Part shown: in pieces, positions 50,599 through 58,914 of the stretch | Numbering within the stretch: the first letter of the stretch is position 1 | How the letters are laid out: each line of letters opens with the position of its first letter | Source: an uncultured Sterolibacteriaceae bacterium | Lineage (GTDB): Bacteria; Pseudomonadota; Gammaproteobacteria; Burkholderiales; Rhodocyclaceae | Direction: 5' to 3' | Length of the DNA stretch: 64,000 bases | NCBI GenBank assembly: GCA_937888595.1 | Contig: CALARK010000022.1 | Coordinates: forward strand, 248,001 to 312,000 | Notes under the pieces: model-generated | The model's input: the letters and a program-made list of their open reading frames with translations, nothing else | Databases searched by the model: none | Told to the model about the DNA's origin: nothing | Position numbers and translations under genes: made by a program

Positions 50599-51795
50599 AT
50601 GTTTGAACGGCCGGCCGCCAGCGAGCGCGCCCTGCTGGTCCAGCTGGATTTCGGCGCCGGCGATTTCGTCGAGCGACTCGAGGAGTTCAGGCTGCTGGCC
50701 ACCAGTGCCGGTGCCCAGCCCGTCGCGACCATTACCGGCCGGCGGGCGCGTCCCGATCCGGCCCTGTTCGCCGGCAAGGGCAAGGTCGACGAGGTCGTCG
50801 CCGCCGCGGCTTCGGCCGGGGCCGAACTGGTGATGTTCAACCACGAACTGTCGCCGGCGCAGCAGCGCAACCTCGAGCGTGCCTGCCAGATGCGCGTGAT
50901 CGACCGCAGCACGCTGATCCTCGACATCTTCGCCCTGCGCGCGCGCAGCCACGAAGGCAAGCTGCAGGTCGAACTCGCCCAGCTCGAGCACCAGATGACG
51001 CGGCTGGTGCGCGGCTGGACCCACCTCGAGCGGCAGAAGGGCGGCATCGGCCTGCGCGGCCCGGGCGAGAAGCAGCTCGAGACCGACCGGCGCCTGCTCG
51101 GCAAGCGCGTCGCCCTGCTCAAGTCCCGACTCAAGGCGCTCGAGCGGCAGCGCGCCGTGCGCCGCAAGGGCCGCAGCCGCGGCGAGGTCCTGTCCGTGTC
51201 GCTGGTCGGCTATACCAACGCCGGCAAGAGCACCCTCTTCAATGTCCTGACCAAGGCGGGCGCCTACGCCGCCGACCAGCTGTTCGCCACGCTCGATACG
51301 ACCTCGCGGCGCCTCTACGTGCCCACCTGCGAACTGGCCGATGGCCGTTCCGGCTGCCAGGTGGTGATCTCCGATACCGTCGGATTCATCCGCGACCTGC
51401 CGCATGCGCTCGTGGCGGCTTTCCATGCGACGCTCGAGGAAACCACCCAGGCCGACCTGCTTCTGCATGTCGTCGATGCGGCGAGCCCCGACCGCGAACA
51501 GCAGATGGCGGCGGTAGCGGAAGTGCTGGAGGAGATCGGCGCGGCCGGCGTGCCGCAGATCGTCGTCTGGAACAAGATCGACCTGCTCGGCGGGGCCGTT
51601 GGGCCGGGAGTCGAGCGGGACGAGTGTGATAACATCGCCCGCGTCCGTGTCAGCGCCCGTACCGGTGTTGGCCTTGACCTGTTGCGCGCGGCCCTGGCGG
51701 AAATGTCGCACCGGCTCGCAGCTCCGATTGAAGAACAGAAAAACCATCCCCACATCGAAAACCATGATTACCGGCATATTGATGTCGCTCAATGA
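50599..51795 (+). CDS. hflX: GTPase HflX
   Basis: A 398-residue ribosome-associated GTPase. N-terminal HflX domain (ITGRRARPDPALFAGKGKVD; MFNHELSPAQQRNLERACQM), then GLRGPGEKQLETDRR, G1 GYTNAGKSTLF, G3 DTVGFIRDLP and G4 NKIDLL. Rescues or splits stalled ribosomes. Overlaps hflK by 14 bases. Confidence 0.95.
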   Translation: MFERPAASERALLVQLDFGAGDFVERLEEFRLLATSAGAQPVATITGRRARPDPALFAGKGKVDEVVAAAASAGAELVMFNHELSPAQQRNLERACQMRVIDRSTLILDIFALRARSHEGKLQVELAQLEHQMTRLVRGWTHLERQKGGIGLRGPGEKQLETDRRLLGKRVALLKSRLKALERQRAVRRKGRSRGEVLSVSLVGYTNAGKSTLFNVLTKAGAYAADQLFATLDTTSRRLYVPTCELADGRSGCQVVISDTVGFIRDLPHALVAAFHATLEETTQADLLLHVVDAASPDREQQMAAVAEVLEEIGAAGVPQIVVWNKIDLLGGAVGPGVERDECDNIARVRVSARTGVGLDLLRAALAEMSHRLAAPIEEQKNHPHIENHDYRHIDVAQ

Positions 51796-53032
51796 CCACG
51801 GCTGGGGCAACGACCCCAATCGCGGCGGCGGCGGACGCAACAATCAGGGGCCTCCCGATCTCGACGAACTGTGGCGCGACTTCAATCGCCGCCTGTCCGG
51901 CATGCTCGGCAAGAAGCGTGGCGGGCCGGGGCGTGGCGACGATGAGGGTGGCGACGGCGGCGGCAATGGTGGTGGCCGCGGCCCCGGATTGCCCTCCCTG
52001 ACCCCCGGCCAGTTCGGCGGCGGTATCGGCCTGCTGGTCGGCCTGGTGCTGGTCGTATGGCTCGCGAGCGGCTTCTACGTCGTCGATGCGAGCCAACGCG
52101 GCGTGGTGCTGACCCTCGGCAAGTACAGCGAAACCAGCGAGCCGGGCCTGCGCTGGCGGTTGCCGTGGCCGATCCAGACGCACGAGGTGGTCAACCTCAC
52201 CGGCGTGCGCACCATCGAGATCGGCTATCGCGGCTCGGAAAAGAACAAGGTGCCGAAGGAGGCGCTGATGCTGACCGACGACGAGAACATCGTCAGCGTG
52301 CAGTTCGCGGTGCAGTATCTGCTCAAGGATCCGAAGGCCTACCTGTTCCAGAACCGCCATCCGGACGATGCCGTGATGCAGGCCGCCGAGACGGCGATCC
52401 GCGAGGTGGTCGGCAAGAACAAGATGGACTTCGTGCTCTACGAAGGGCGCGACGTCATCGCGGCCAATACGCAGAAGTCGATGCAGGACATCCTCGATCG
52501 CTACGAGACTGGCATCCAGATCCGTTCGGTGACGATGCAGAGCACGCAGCCGCCCGAGCAGGTGCAGGCGGCCTTCGACGATGCCGTCAAGGCCGGCCAG
52601 GACCGCGAGCGGCAGAAGAACGAGGGCGAGGCCTACGCCAACGACGTGATTCCGCGCGCCCGTGGTACCGCCTCGCGCCTGATGCAGGAGGCCGAAGGCT
52701 ACCGCGCCCGCCTGATCGCTACCGCGGAAGGCGAGGCGACCCGCTTCACCAAGCTCTACAACGAGTACGCCAAGGCGCCGGAAGTCACGCGCCAGCGTCT
52801 CTACCTGGAAACCATGCAGCAGGTCTATGCCAACACCAGCAAGGTGATGGTGGACACGAAGGGCGGCGGCAACCTGCTCTACCTGCCGCTCGACAAGCTG
52901 ATGCAGGCGGCCGGTACGACGCCTGCCGCAACGCCGGGTGTCGAACGCCCGTCCGCTCCGGCCTCCGCCATGGAAAACCGCGACGTGCCGACCCGCGGTT
53001 CGCTGTCCTCGCGTGAACGGGGAGATCGCTGA
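51782..53032 (+). CDS. hflK: HflK, FtsH regulator subunit
   Basis: A 416-residue SPFH/band 7 membrane protein. The Gly/Asn-rich N-terminus includes GGDGGGNGGGRGPG, one TM segment follows (IGLLVGLVLVVWLASGFYVV), then the band 7 domain (VDASQRGVVLTLGKYSETSE). The start MSLNDHGWG fits the family; an ATG at 51764 is an alternative. Forms a complex with HflC that modulates the FtsH protease. Overlaps hflC by one base. Confidence 0.94.
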   Translation: MSLNDHGWGNDPNRGGGGRNNQGPPDLDELWRDFNRRLSGMLGKKRGGPGRGDDEGGDGGGNGGGRGPGLPSLTPGQFGGGIGLLVGLVLVVWLASGFYVVDASQRGVVLTLGKYSETSEPGLRWRLPWPIQTHEVVNLTGVRTIEIGYRGSEKNKVPKEALMLTDDENIVSVQFAVQYLLKDPKAYLFQNRHPDDAVMQAAETAIREVVGKNKMDFVLYEGRDVIAANTQKSMQDILDRYETGIQIRSVTMQSTQPPEQVQAAFDDAVKAGQDRERQKNEGEAYANDVIPRARGTASRLMQEAEGYRARLIATAEGEATRFTKLYNEYAKAPEVTRQRLYLETMQQVYANTSKVMVDTKGGGNLLYLPLDKLMQAAGTTPAATPGVERPSAPASAMENRDVPTRGSLSSRERGDR

Positions 53033-53910
53033 TGCAACGCCTGCCTTTCATCCTCGCCCTCGTTTTCGCGGTGTTCGTCACGGCCGGTTCCATGCTGTTC
53101 GCCGTCGACCAGCGCCAGTACGCCATCGTCTTCCAGCTTGGCGAGATCAAGGAAGTCATCAAGGAACCCGGCCTGTCCTTCAAGTGGCCGATGATCCAGA
53201 ACGTGCGCTTCTTCGACCGGCGCATCCTCACCATGGACTCGGTCGAACCCGAGCGCTTCCTCACCGCGGAGAAAAAGCCGGTGCTGGTGGACTCCTTCGT
53301 CAAGTGGCGCATCGCCGACGTCCGGCAGTTCTACATCTCCGTCGGCGGCGACGAGATGCTGGCACGCACGCGTCTTTCCCAGACCGTCAACTCGGGGTTG
53401 CGCGAGGAGTTCGGCAAGCGCACCGTGCATGACGTGGTGTCCGGCGAACGCGACAAGATTATGGCCGACGTGCAGAAGAAGGCGGACGCCGACGCGCGCG
53501 CCATCGGCATCGAGATCGTCGACGTGCGCCTGAAGCGCGTCGATCTGCCGGCAGAGGTGTCCGAGGCCGTCTATCGCCGCATGGAGACGGAACGCAAGCG
53601 CGTCGCCAACGAACTGCGTTCGCAGGGTGCTGCCGAGGCCGAGAAGATCCGCGCCGATGCCGACAAGCAGCGCGAGGTGATCGTCGCCGAAGCCTACCGC
53701 GATGCCCAGAAGATCAAGGGCGAGGGGGATGCGAAGGCCGCGGCCATCTACGGCAAGGCCTTCGGCGAGAACCCCGAGTTCTACGCCTTCTACCGCAGCC
53801 TCGAGGCCTATCGCCAGAGCTTCGCCAACAAGAACGACCTGCTGGTGGTCGACCCGAGCGCCGACTTCTTCAAGTACCTGAAGAACGGCAACCGCGGCGG
53901 CGGCAAGTAG
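53032..53910 (+). CDS. hflC: HflC, FtsH regulator subunit
   Basis: A 292-residue SPFH protein with N-terminal TM (FILALVFAVFVTAGSMLFAV) and band 7 domain (VDQRQYAIVFQLGEIKEVIK; NPEFYAFYRSLEAYRQSF near the end). Partner of HflK in the same operon. Confidence 0.95.
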   Translation: MQRLPFILALVFAVFVTAGSMLFAVDQRQYAIVFQLGEIKEVIKEPGLSFKWPMIQNVRFFDRRILTMDSVEPERFLTAEKKPVLVDSFVKWRIADVRQFYISVGGDEMLARTRLSQTVNSGLREEFGKRTVHDVVSGERDKIMADVQKKADADARAIGIEIVDVRLKRVDLPAEVSEAVYRRMETERKRVANELRSQGAAEAEKIRADADKQREVIVAEAYRDAQKIKGEGDAKAAAIYGKAFGENPEFYAFYRSLEAYRQSFANKNDLLVVDPSADFFKYLKNGNRGGGK

Positions 53911-53920
53911 GGCGTGGCCC

Positions 53921-54103
53921 ATGTCGCTGTTGCTCATGGCGCTTGGCCTGATGCTGGTGATCGAGGGGCTGATGCCCTTCGTGGCGCCGCGCGTCTGGCG
54001 CGAAACCTTCCGGCGTGCCATCGCGCTGGCAGACGGCCAGTTGCGCTTCATCGGGCTGACCTCGATGATCATCGGCCTGGTCCTGATGGCCGTGTTCGGA
54101 TGA
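53921..54103 (+). CDS. DUF2065 small membrane protein
   Basis: A 60-residue protein with two membrane segments (LLLMALGLMLVIEGLMPFVA and FIGLTSMIIGLVLMAVFG) and a basic loop (RVWRETFRR). The family (YjeT) is regularly found between hflC and purA/hisZ. Function unknown. Confidence 0.88.
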   Translation: MSLLLMALGLMLVIEGLMPFVAPRVWRETFRRAIALADGQLRFIGLTSMIIGLVLMAVFG

Positions 54104-54112
54104 CCTGCCGGC

Positions 54113-55276
54113 ATGACCACCCATAACTGGCTTCTTCCCGAGGCATTCGAGGATCTGCTGCCGGCTGAGGCCGCCCAGGTCGAGCGACTGCGTCGCCGGC
54201 TGCTCGACGAGTTCGCCGTCCATGGCTACCAGCTCGTCGCCCCGCCGCTGCTCGAATTCGCCGATGCCCTGTTGTCCGGCAGCGGGGCCGACCTCGATCT
54301 GCGCACTTTCAAGCTGGTCGACCAGTTGTCCGGCCGCACGCTGGCGCTGCGTGCAGACATCACGCCGCAGGTCTCGCGCATCGATGCCCACCTGCTGAAC
54401 CGCAAGGGCGTGACACGCCTGTGCTATTGCAGCAGCGTACTGCACGCCCGTCCTGCCGATCTGCTGGCGACCCGCGAGCCGTTGCAGCTCGGCGCCGAAC
54501 TCTACGGTCATGCCGGGCTCGAGGCCGATCATGAGGTCATTCGCCTGCTGGCCCGGGTACTGCAGTTGGCCGGCCTGCCTTCACGGCGCATCGATCTCGG
54601 CCATGTCGGCATCTTCCGCGCGCTGACCGATGGCCTCCCGCTCGCGCCGGGTGTGGATCAGCTGTTGTTCGATGCCCTCCAGGCCAAGGATGTGCCAGCC
54701 TTGCACGCCTTGACCGATGGCCTGCCCGAGGCGGCCAGGTCCGGCTTGCTTGCGCTGCCCGATCTTTACGGGGGCGACGAAGTGCTCGCCGAGGCCTCGG
54801 TCCGGCTGCCGGCCCTACCCGCCATCACGAATGCGCTGGGCGAACTGCGCCGTCTCGCTGACGAGCTGGTTGATCTGCCGTTGTCCTACGACCTGGCTGA
54901 CCTGCGCGGCTACCACTACCACAGCGGCGTCGTGTTCGCCGCCTATTGCGACGACAGCCCCGCCGCCATCGCGCTCGGCGGCCGCTATGACTCGATCGGC
55001 GCACGCTATGGCCGGGCCCGCCCTGCGACCGGCTTTTCACTCGACCTGCGTTCCCTGGCCCGCCTGTCGGCCCCGGTGGCGGCGGTCGGCGCGATCCTAG
55101 CGCCGTGGCCCGAAGATACCGTCGCGCAGGCGGAGGTGGAGCGCCTGCGCGCTGCCGGAGAAACCGTCGTCGCCGGCCTGCCGGGACACGAAGGCAGCTG
55201 GCGCGAGGCCGGTTGCGACCGTCGTCTCGTGCGCCGCGACGACCAATGGATCATCGAACCCTTAGTTGAAAATTGA
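54113..55276 (+). CDS. hisZ: ATP phosphoribosyltransferase regulatory subunit HisZ
   Basis: A 387-residue HisRS-like paralogue without tRNA-binding domain (WLLPEAFEDLLPAEAAQVER; RADITPQVSRIDAHLLNRKG; ALGGRYDSIGARYGRARPAT). Works with short-form HisG in histidine synthesis. Fits betaproteobacterial operons upstream of purA. Confidence 0.94.
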   Translation: MTTHNWLLPEAFEDLLPAEAAQVERLRRRLLDEFAVHGYQLVAPPLLEFADALLSGSGADLDLRTFKLVDQLSGRTLALRADITPQVSRIDAHLLNRKGVTRLCYCSSVLHARPADLLATREPLQLGAELYGHAGLEADHEVIRLLARVLQLAGLPSRRIDLGHVGIFRALTDGLPLAPGVDQLLFDALQAKDVPALHALTDGLPEAARSGLLALPDLYGGDEVLAEASVRLPALPAITNALGELRRLADELVDLPLSYDLADLRGYHYHSGVVFAAYCDDSPAAIALGGRYDSIGARYGRARPATGFSLDLRSLARLSAPVAAVGAILAPWPEDTVAQAEVERLRAAGETVVAGLPGHEGSWREAGCDRRLVRRDDQWIIEPLVEN

Positions 55277-55288
55277 AGGAATACTGAC

Positions 55289-56599
<1,311 letters not shown>

Positions 56600-56607
56600 G
56601 CAGGCAG

Positions 56608-56632
56608 AAAAGTCGGCGCCGGCGGGACGGCG
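56608..56632 (+). repeat. Dispersed host repeat, copy 8
   Basis: Intergenic copy with exact core GTCGGCGCCGGCGGGACGGC after four A, nine bases past the purA stop. It is followed by GCCGGC, so an RNA hairpin GCCGGC...GCCGGC is possible downstream of purA. Confidence 0.85.
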
Positions 56633-56728
56633 CCGGCAATACCCGCTTACATTTTTTCGACGTTCCGACATCTTCGGCATACCGCCGGGTGGTTCAATGT
56701 GCCTCATGCAATCGAGGAGGACATTGCC

Positions 56729-57136
56729 ATGAAGAAGACAGGATTCCGGATCGCTGCCGCGCTGGGTGCGCTGGCGGCACTGGCCGCCGGCAACGCATGG
56801 GCGGACCGTCCCGACCACCGGCACCACCGTGACCATCGCGATGGCGTCCGGTTCAGCATTTCGATCGGTACGCCCTGGCCGGCGCCGCCTTACCCCTACC
56901 GCATGCATTCCCGCCACCCGCAGGCTTGGCCACATGTCGTGTTTCCGGTCGGGGTACCGGTGACGCCCGTCATCATGCCCGCGCCACGCCTGTACATCGA
57001 ACAGGCCCCCGCCCGCTCTGCCGTTCCCGTGCTGGAGTCCGGCTACTGGTATTACTGCAACGAGGCAGGCGCGTATTATCCGTATGTCCAGACCTGCCCC
57101 GGCGACTGGGTCAAGGTCGCACCACAGCCCCGCTGA
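56729..57136 (+). CDS. Small exported hypothetical protein
   Basis: A 135-residue secreted protein. Signal peptide (AAALGALAALAAGNAWA, cleavage before DRPDH), His-rich mature start (DHRHHRDHRDG), Pro/Tyr-rich middle and a C-terminal YWYYCNEAGAYYPYVQTCPG motif with two cysteines, as in small 'YYC...YYPYVQ-C' proteobacterial envelope proteins. GGAGG lies upstream of the ATG. Function unknown; the His-rich segment could bind metal. Confidence 0.7.
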   Translation: MKKTGFRIAAALGALAALAAGNAWADRPDHRHHRDHRDGVRFSISIGTPWPAPPYPYRMHSRHPQAWPHVVFPVGVPVTPVIMPAPRLYIEQAPARSAVPVLESGYWYYCNEAGAYYPYVQTCPGDWVKVAPQPR

Positions 57137-57161
57137 TTCCTGCCAATTCAAGGAGACGAAC

Positions 57162-57656
57162 ATGCGTACCGGAGTCGGGATTTCCCTCATCGCTGCGGCA
57201 TTCATGGCCGGTTGTGCCAGCGTGCCGACCGGACCCGATGTCATGGTGCTCCCGGGCACGGGCAAGAGCTTCGACGAGTTCCGCACCGACGACATGGTGT
57301 GCCGTGATTTCGCCTATCGACAGGTCGGCGGGAAAGCGGGCGAGGATGTGGCCACCAGCGCTGCCGTTCGCAATGCGGCGATCGGGACGGCGGTCGGTGC
57401 CGTGGCCGGCGCGGTCATCGGTGGGCGCGATGCCGCCGGCGTCGGTGCCGGCACCGGGCTGATCATCGGCAGCGTATCAGGGGCCGAGGCGTCTCGTGGC
57501 GGTACCTGGGGCAACCAGCGGCGCTACGACAATGCCTATGTGCAGTGCATGTATGCCAAGGGGCACCGCGTTCCGGTCAGCGGCCACTATACCCCGGCCT
57601 CGCCGCCCAACCCGCCACCGCCACCGGGATCTCCGCCGCCACCGCCCGTCCGCTAG
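57162..57656 (+). CDS. Glycine-zipper lipoprotein
   Basis: A 164-residue lipoprotein (lipobox FMAGC). Cys-containing helix MVCRDFAYRQVGG, then a glycine-zipper segment (AAIGTAVGAVAGAVIGG; AAGVGAGTGLIIGS) and a Pro-rich tail. YDNAYVQCMYAKGH is typical of YMGG-like zipper lipoproteins. AGGAG lies eight bases upstream. Probably outer-membrane associated. Convergent with the GGDEF gene, ends overlapping by four bases. Confidence 0.75.
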   Translation: MRTGVGISLIAAAFMAGCASVPTGPDVMVLPGTGKSFDEFRTDDMVCRDFAYRQVGGKAGEDVATSAAVRNAAIGTAVGAVAGAVIGGRDAAGVGAGTGLIIGSVSGAEASRGGTWGNQRRYDNAYVQCMYAKGHRVPVSGHYTPASPPNPPPPPGSPPPPPVR

Positions 57657-58837
57657 GACGGGGCGCAAGCGGCTGCCGGGTCGCATCCCACGATGCGGTT
57701 GCGCCCGGTCTGTTTGGCCTCATACATCCGCTCGTCGGCGAGTTCGACGAGCGTGCTCCAGTCATCGGTGGCGTCCGCAATGCGCTCCGCCACCCCGATG
57801 CTCGCCGTCACCGGGTTGCCGTCGGGGCGCGAGCCGAGGCCCCGGTCAGCGCTACGGACCCGCTCGAGGGCGACACAGGCCATGGGGGCAGTGGTGTTCG
57901 GCATGATCAGCAGGAACTCCTCGCCACCCCAGCGGACCAGGATGTCTCCCATGCGCAGGCGCCCGTGGATGGCATTGGCGGCACCCGTGAGTACGGCATC
58001 CCCGGCATCGTGGCCGTAGGTGTCATTGACCTGCTTGAAGTGATCGAGATCGATGAAGGCGAGGGCCAGCGGATTGCCGCTGCGCCGCGACAGGATGAAT
58101 TGCAGTTCCAGCAGTTCTTCGCCGCTCTGGCGCGAGAAGCAGCCGGTCATCGTGTCGCGGATGGCTTCCCGCACCAGCACGATGATGAAGGCGAGCTGCG
58201 ACAGTCCCGCCAGCAGCGAGACGCCGGCGATCAGCAGCATGAGCCAGAACGATGCGGCGAAGGTCGGCCAGTCCAGGACCGGCAGGCGCATGATGCCGGC
58301 GATGACCTGCATCAGTAGCAGGGGCGAGATGAAGGCGATGTTTTCCAGCAGCGTCAGCGGGAAGATCGACAGGCCGGCGAGCATCACGAAGGGCAGGAAG
58401 GCGTAGCCGGTCGAGAAGGCGAGCTGGATGCCGTGCAGGTCGAACTGCGCCATGTGCTGATAGGAATACAGGAAAAAGGCGGTCGGTACGGCGAACAGCA
58501 GGGCCAGTCCGCGGTAGGCGTCCCGCATGTAGTGCATGCGCCGCGAGAGCAGCAGGATCAGGGCGAAGGCGAAGGTCGCCACCAGGCGGGCGATCACCAG
58601 CGGCAGCCAGACTTCGCGCGGGAAGGCCGCGATGTCGACGATGATCCACAGCGGGGTCAGCAGGGCGAACAGGCCCGCGACCAGTCGCACGCGCGAAACG
58701 ATCATCGTCGCGCGACGTTTTTCGAGCAGGGAAATGTGGTTGCGGGAACGCAGCAGCCAGCCGATCTCCTGCTCGCTCATTTCGACGAGCACGGATACCC
58801 AGGCGTGATGCCAGATGTCGCGCAAGGAACCGATCAA
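57653..58837 (-). CDS. Membrane diguanylate cyclase (GGDEF)
   Basis: A 394-residue protein with an N-terminal region of about six membrane segments (~45-215) and a C-terminal GGDEF domain. The active site is RWGGEEFLLIMP (~305). An inhibitory-site RxxD is present five residues before it (R-M-G-D). Start: TTG at 58837 has GGGAGG six bases upstream; the first ATG (58780) has no such site. The frame is open further upstream but runs into the nrdJ terminator. Makes c-di-GMP; its membrane sensor is not a recognised family. Confidence 0.82.
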   Translation of the reverse strand: MIGSLRDIWHHAWVSVLVEMSEQEIGWLLRSRNHISLLEKRRATMIVSRVRLVAGLFALLTPLWIIVDIAAFPREVWLPLVIARLVATFAFALILLLSRRMHYMRDAYRGLALLFAVPTAFFLYSYQHMAQFDLHGIQLAFSTGYAFLPFVMLAGLSIFPLTLLENIAFISPLLLMQVIAGIMRLPVLDWPTFAASFWLMLLIAGVSLLAGLSQLAFIIVLVREAIRDTMTGCFSRQSGEELLELQFILSRRSGNPLALAFIDLDHFKQVNDTYGHDAGDAVLTGAANAIHGRLRMGDILVRWGGEEFLLIMPNTTAPMACVALERVRSADRGLGSRPDGNPVTASIGVAERIADATDDWSTLVELADERMYEAKQTGRNRIVGCDPAAACAPS

Positions 58838-58858
58838 GGACAACCTCCCGAGTTCGAA

Positions 58859-58885
58859 TGAAAAAACCCGGCGCAAGGCCGGGTT
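58859..58885 (-). terminator. Intrinsic terminator of nrdJ
   Basis: Minus-strand hairpin AACCCGGC / GCCGGGTT with a five-base loop, followed by six T, about 30 bases after the nrdJ stop. Confidence 0.85.
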
Positions 58886-58914
58886 CGAGTTATTACTTAA
58901 GCCTTGGCCGGATT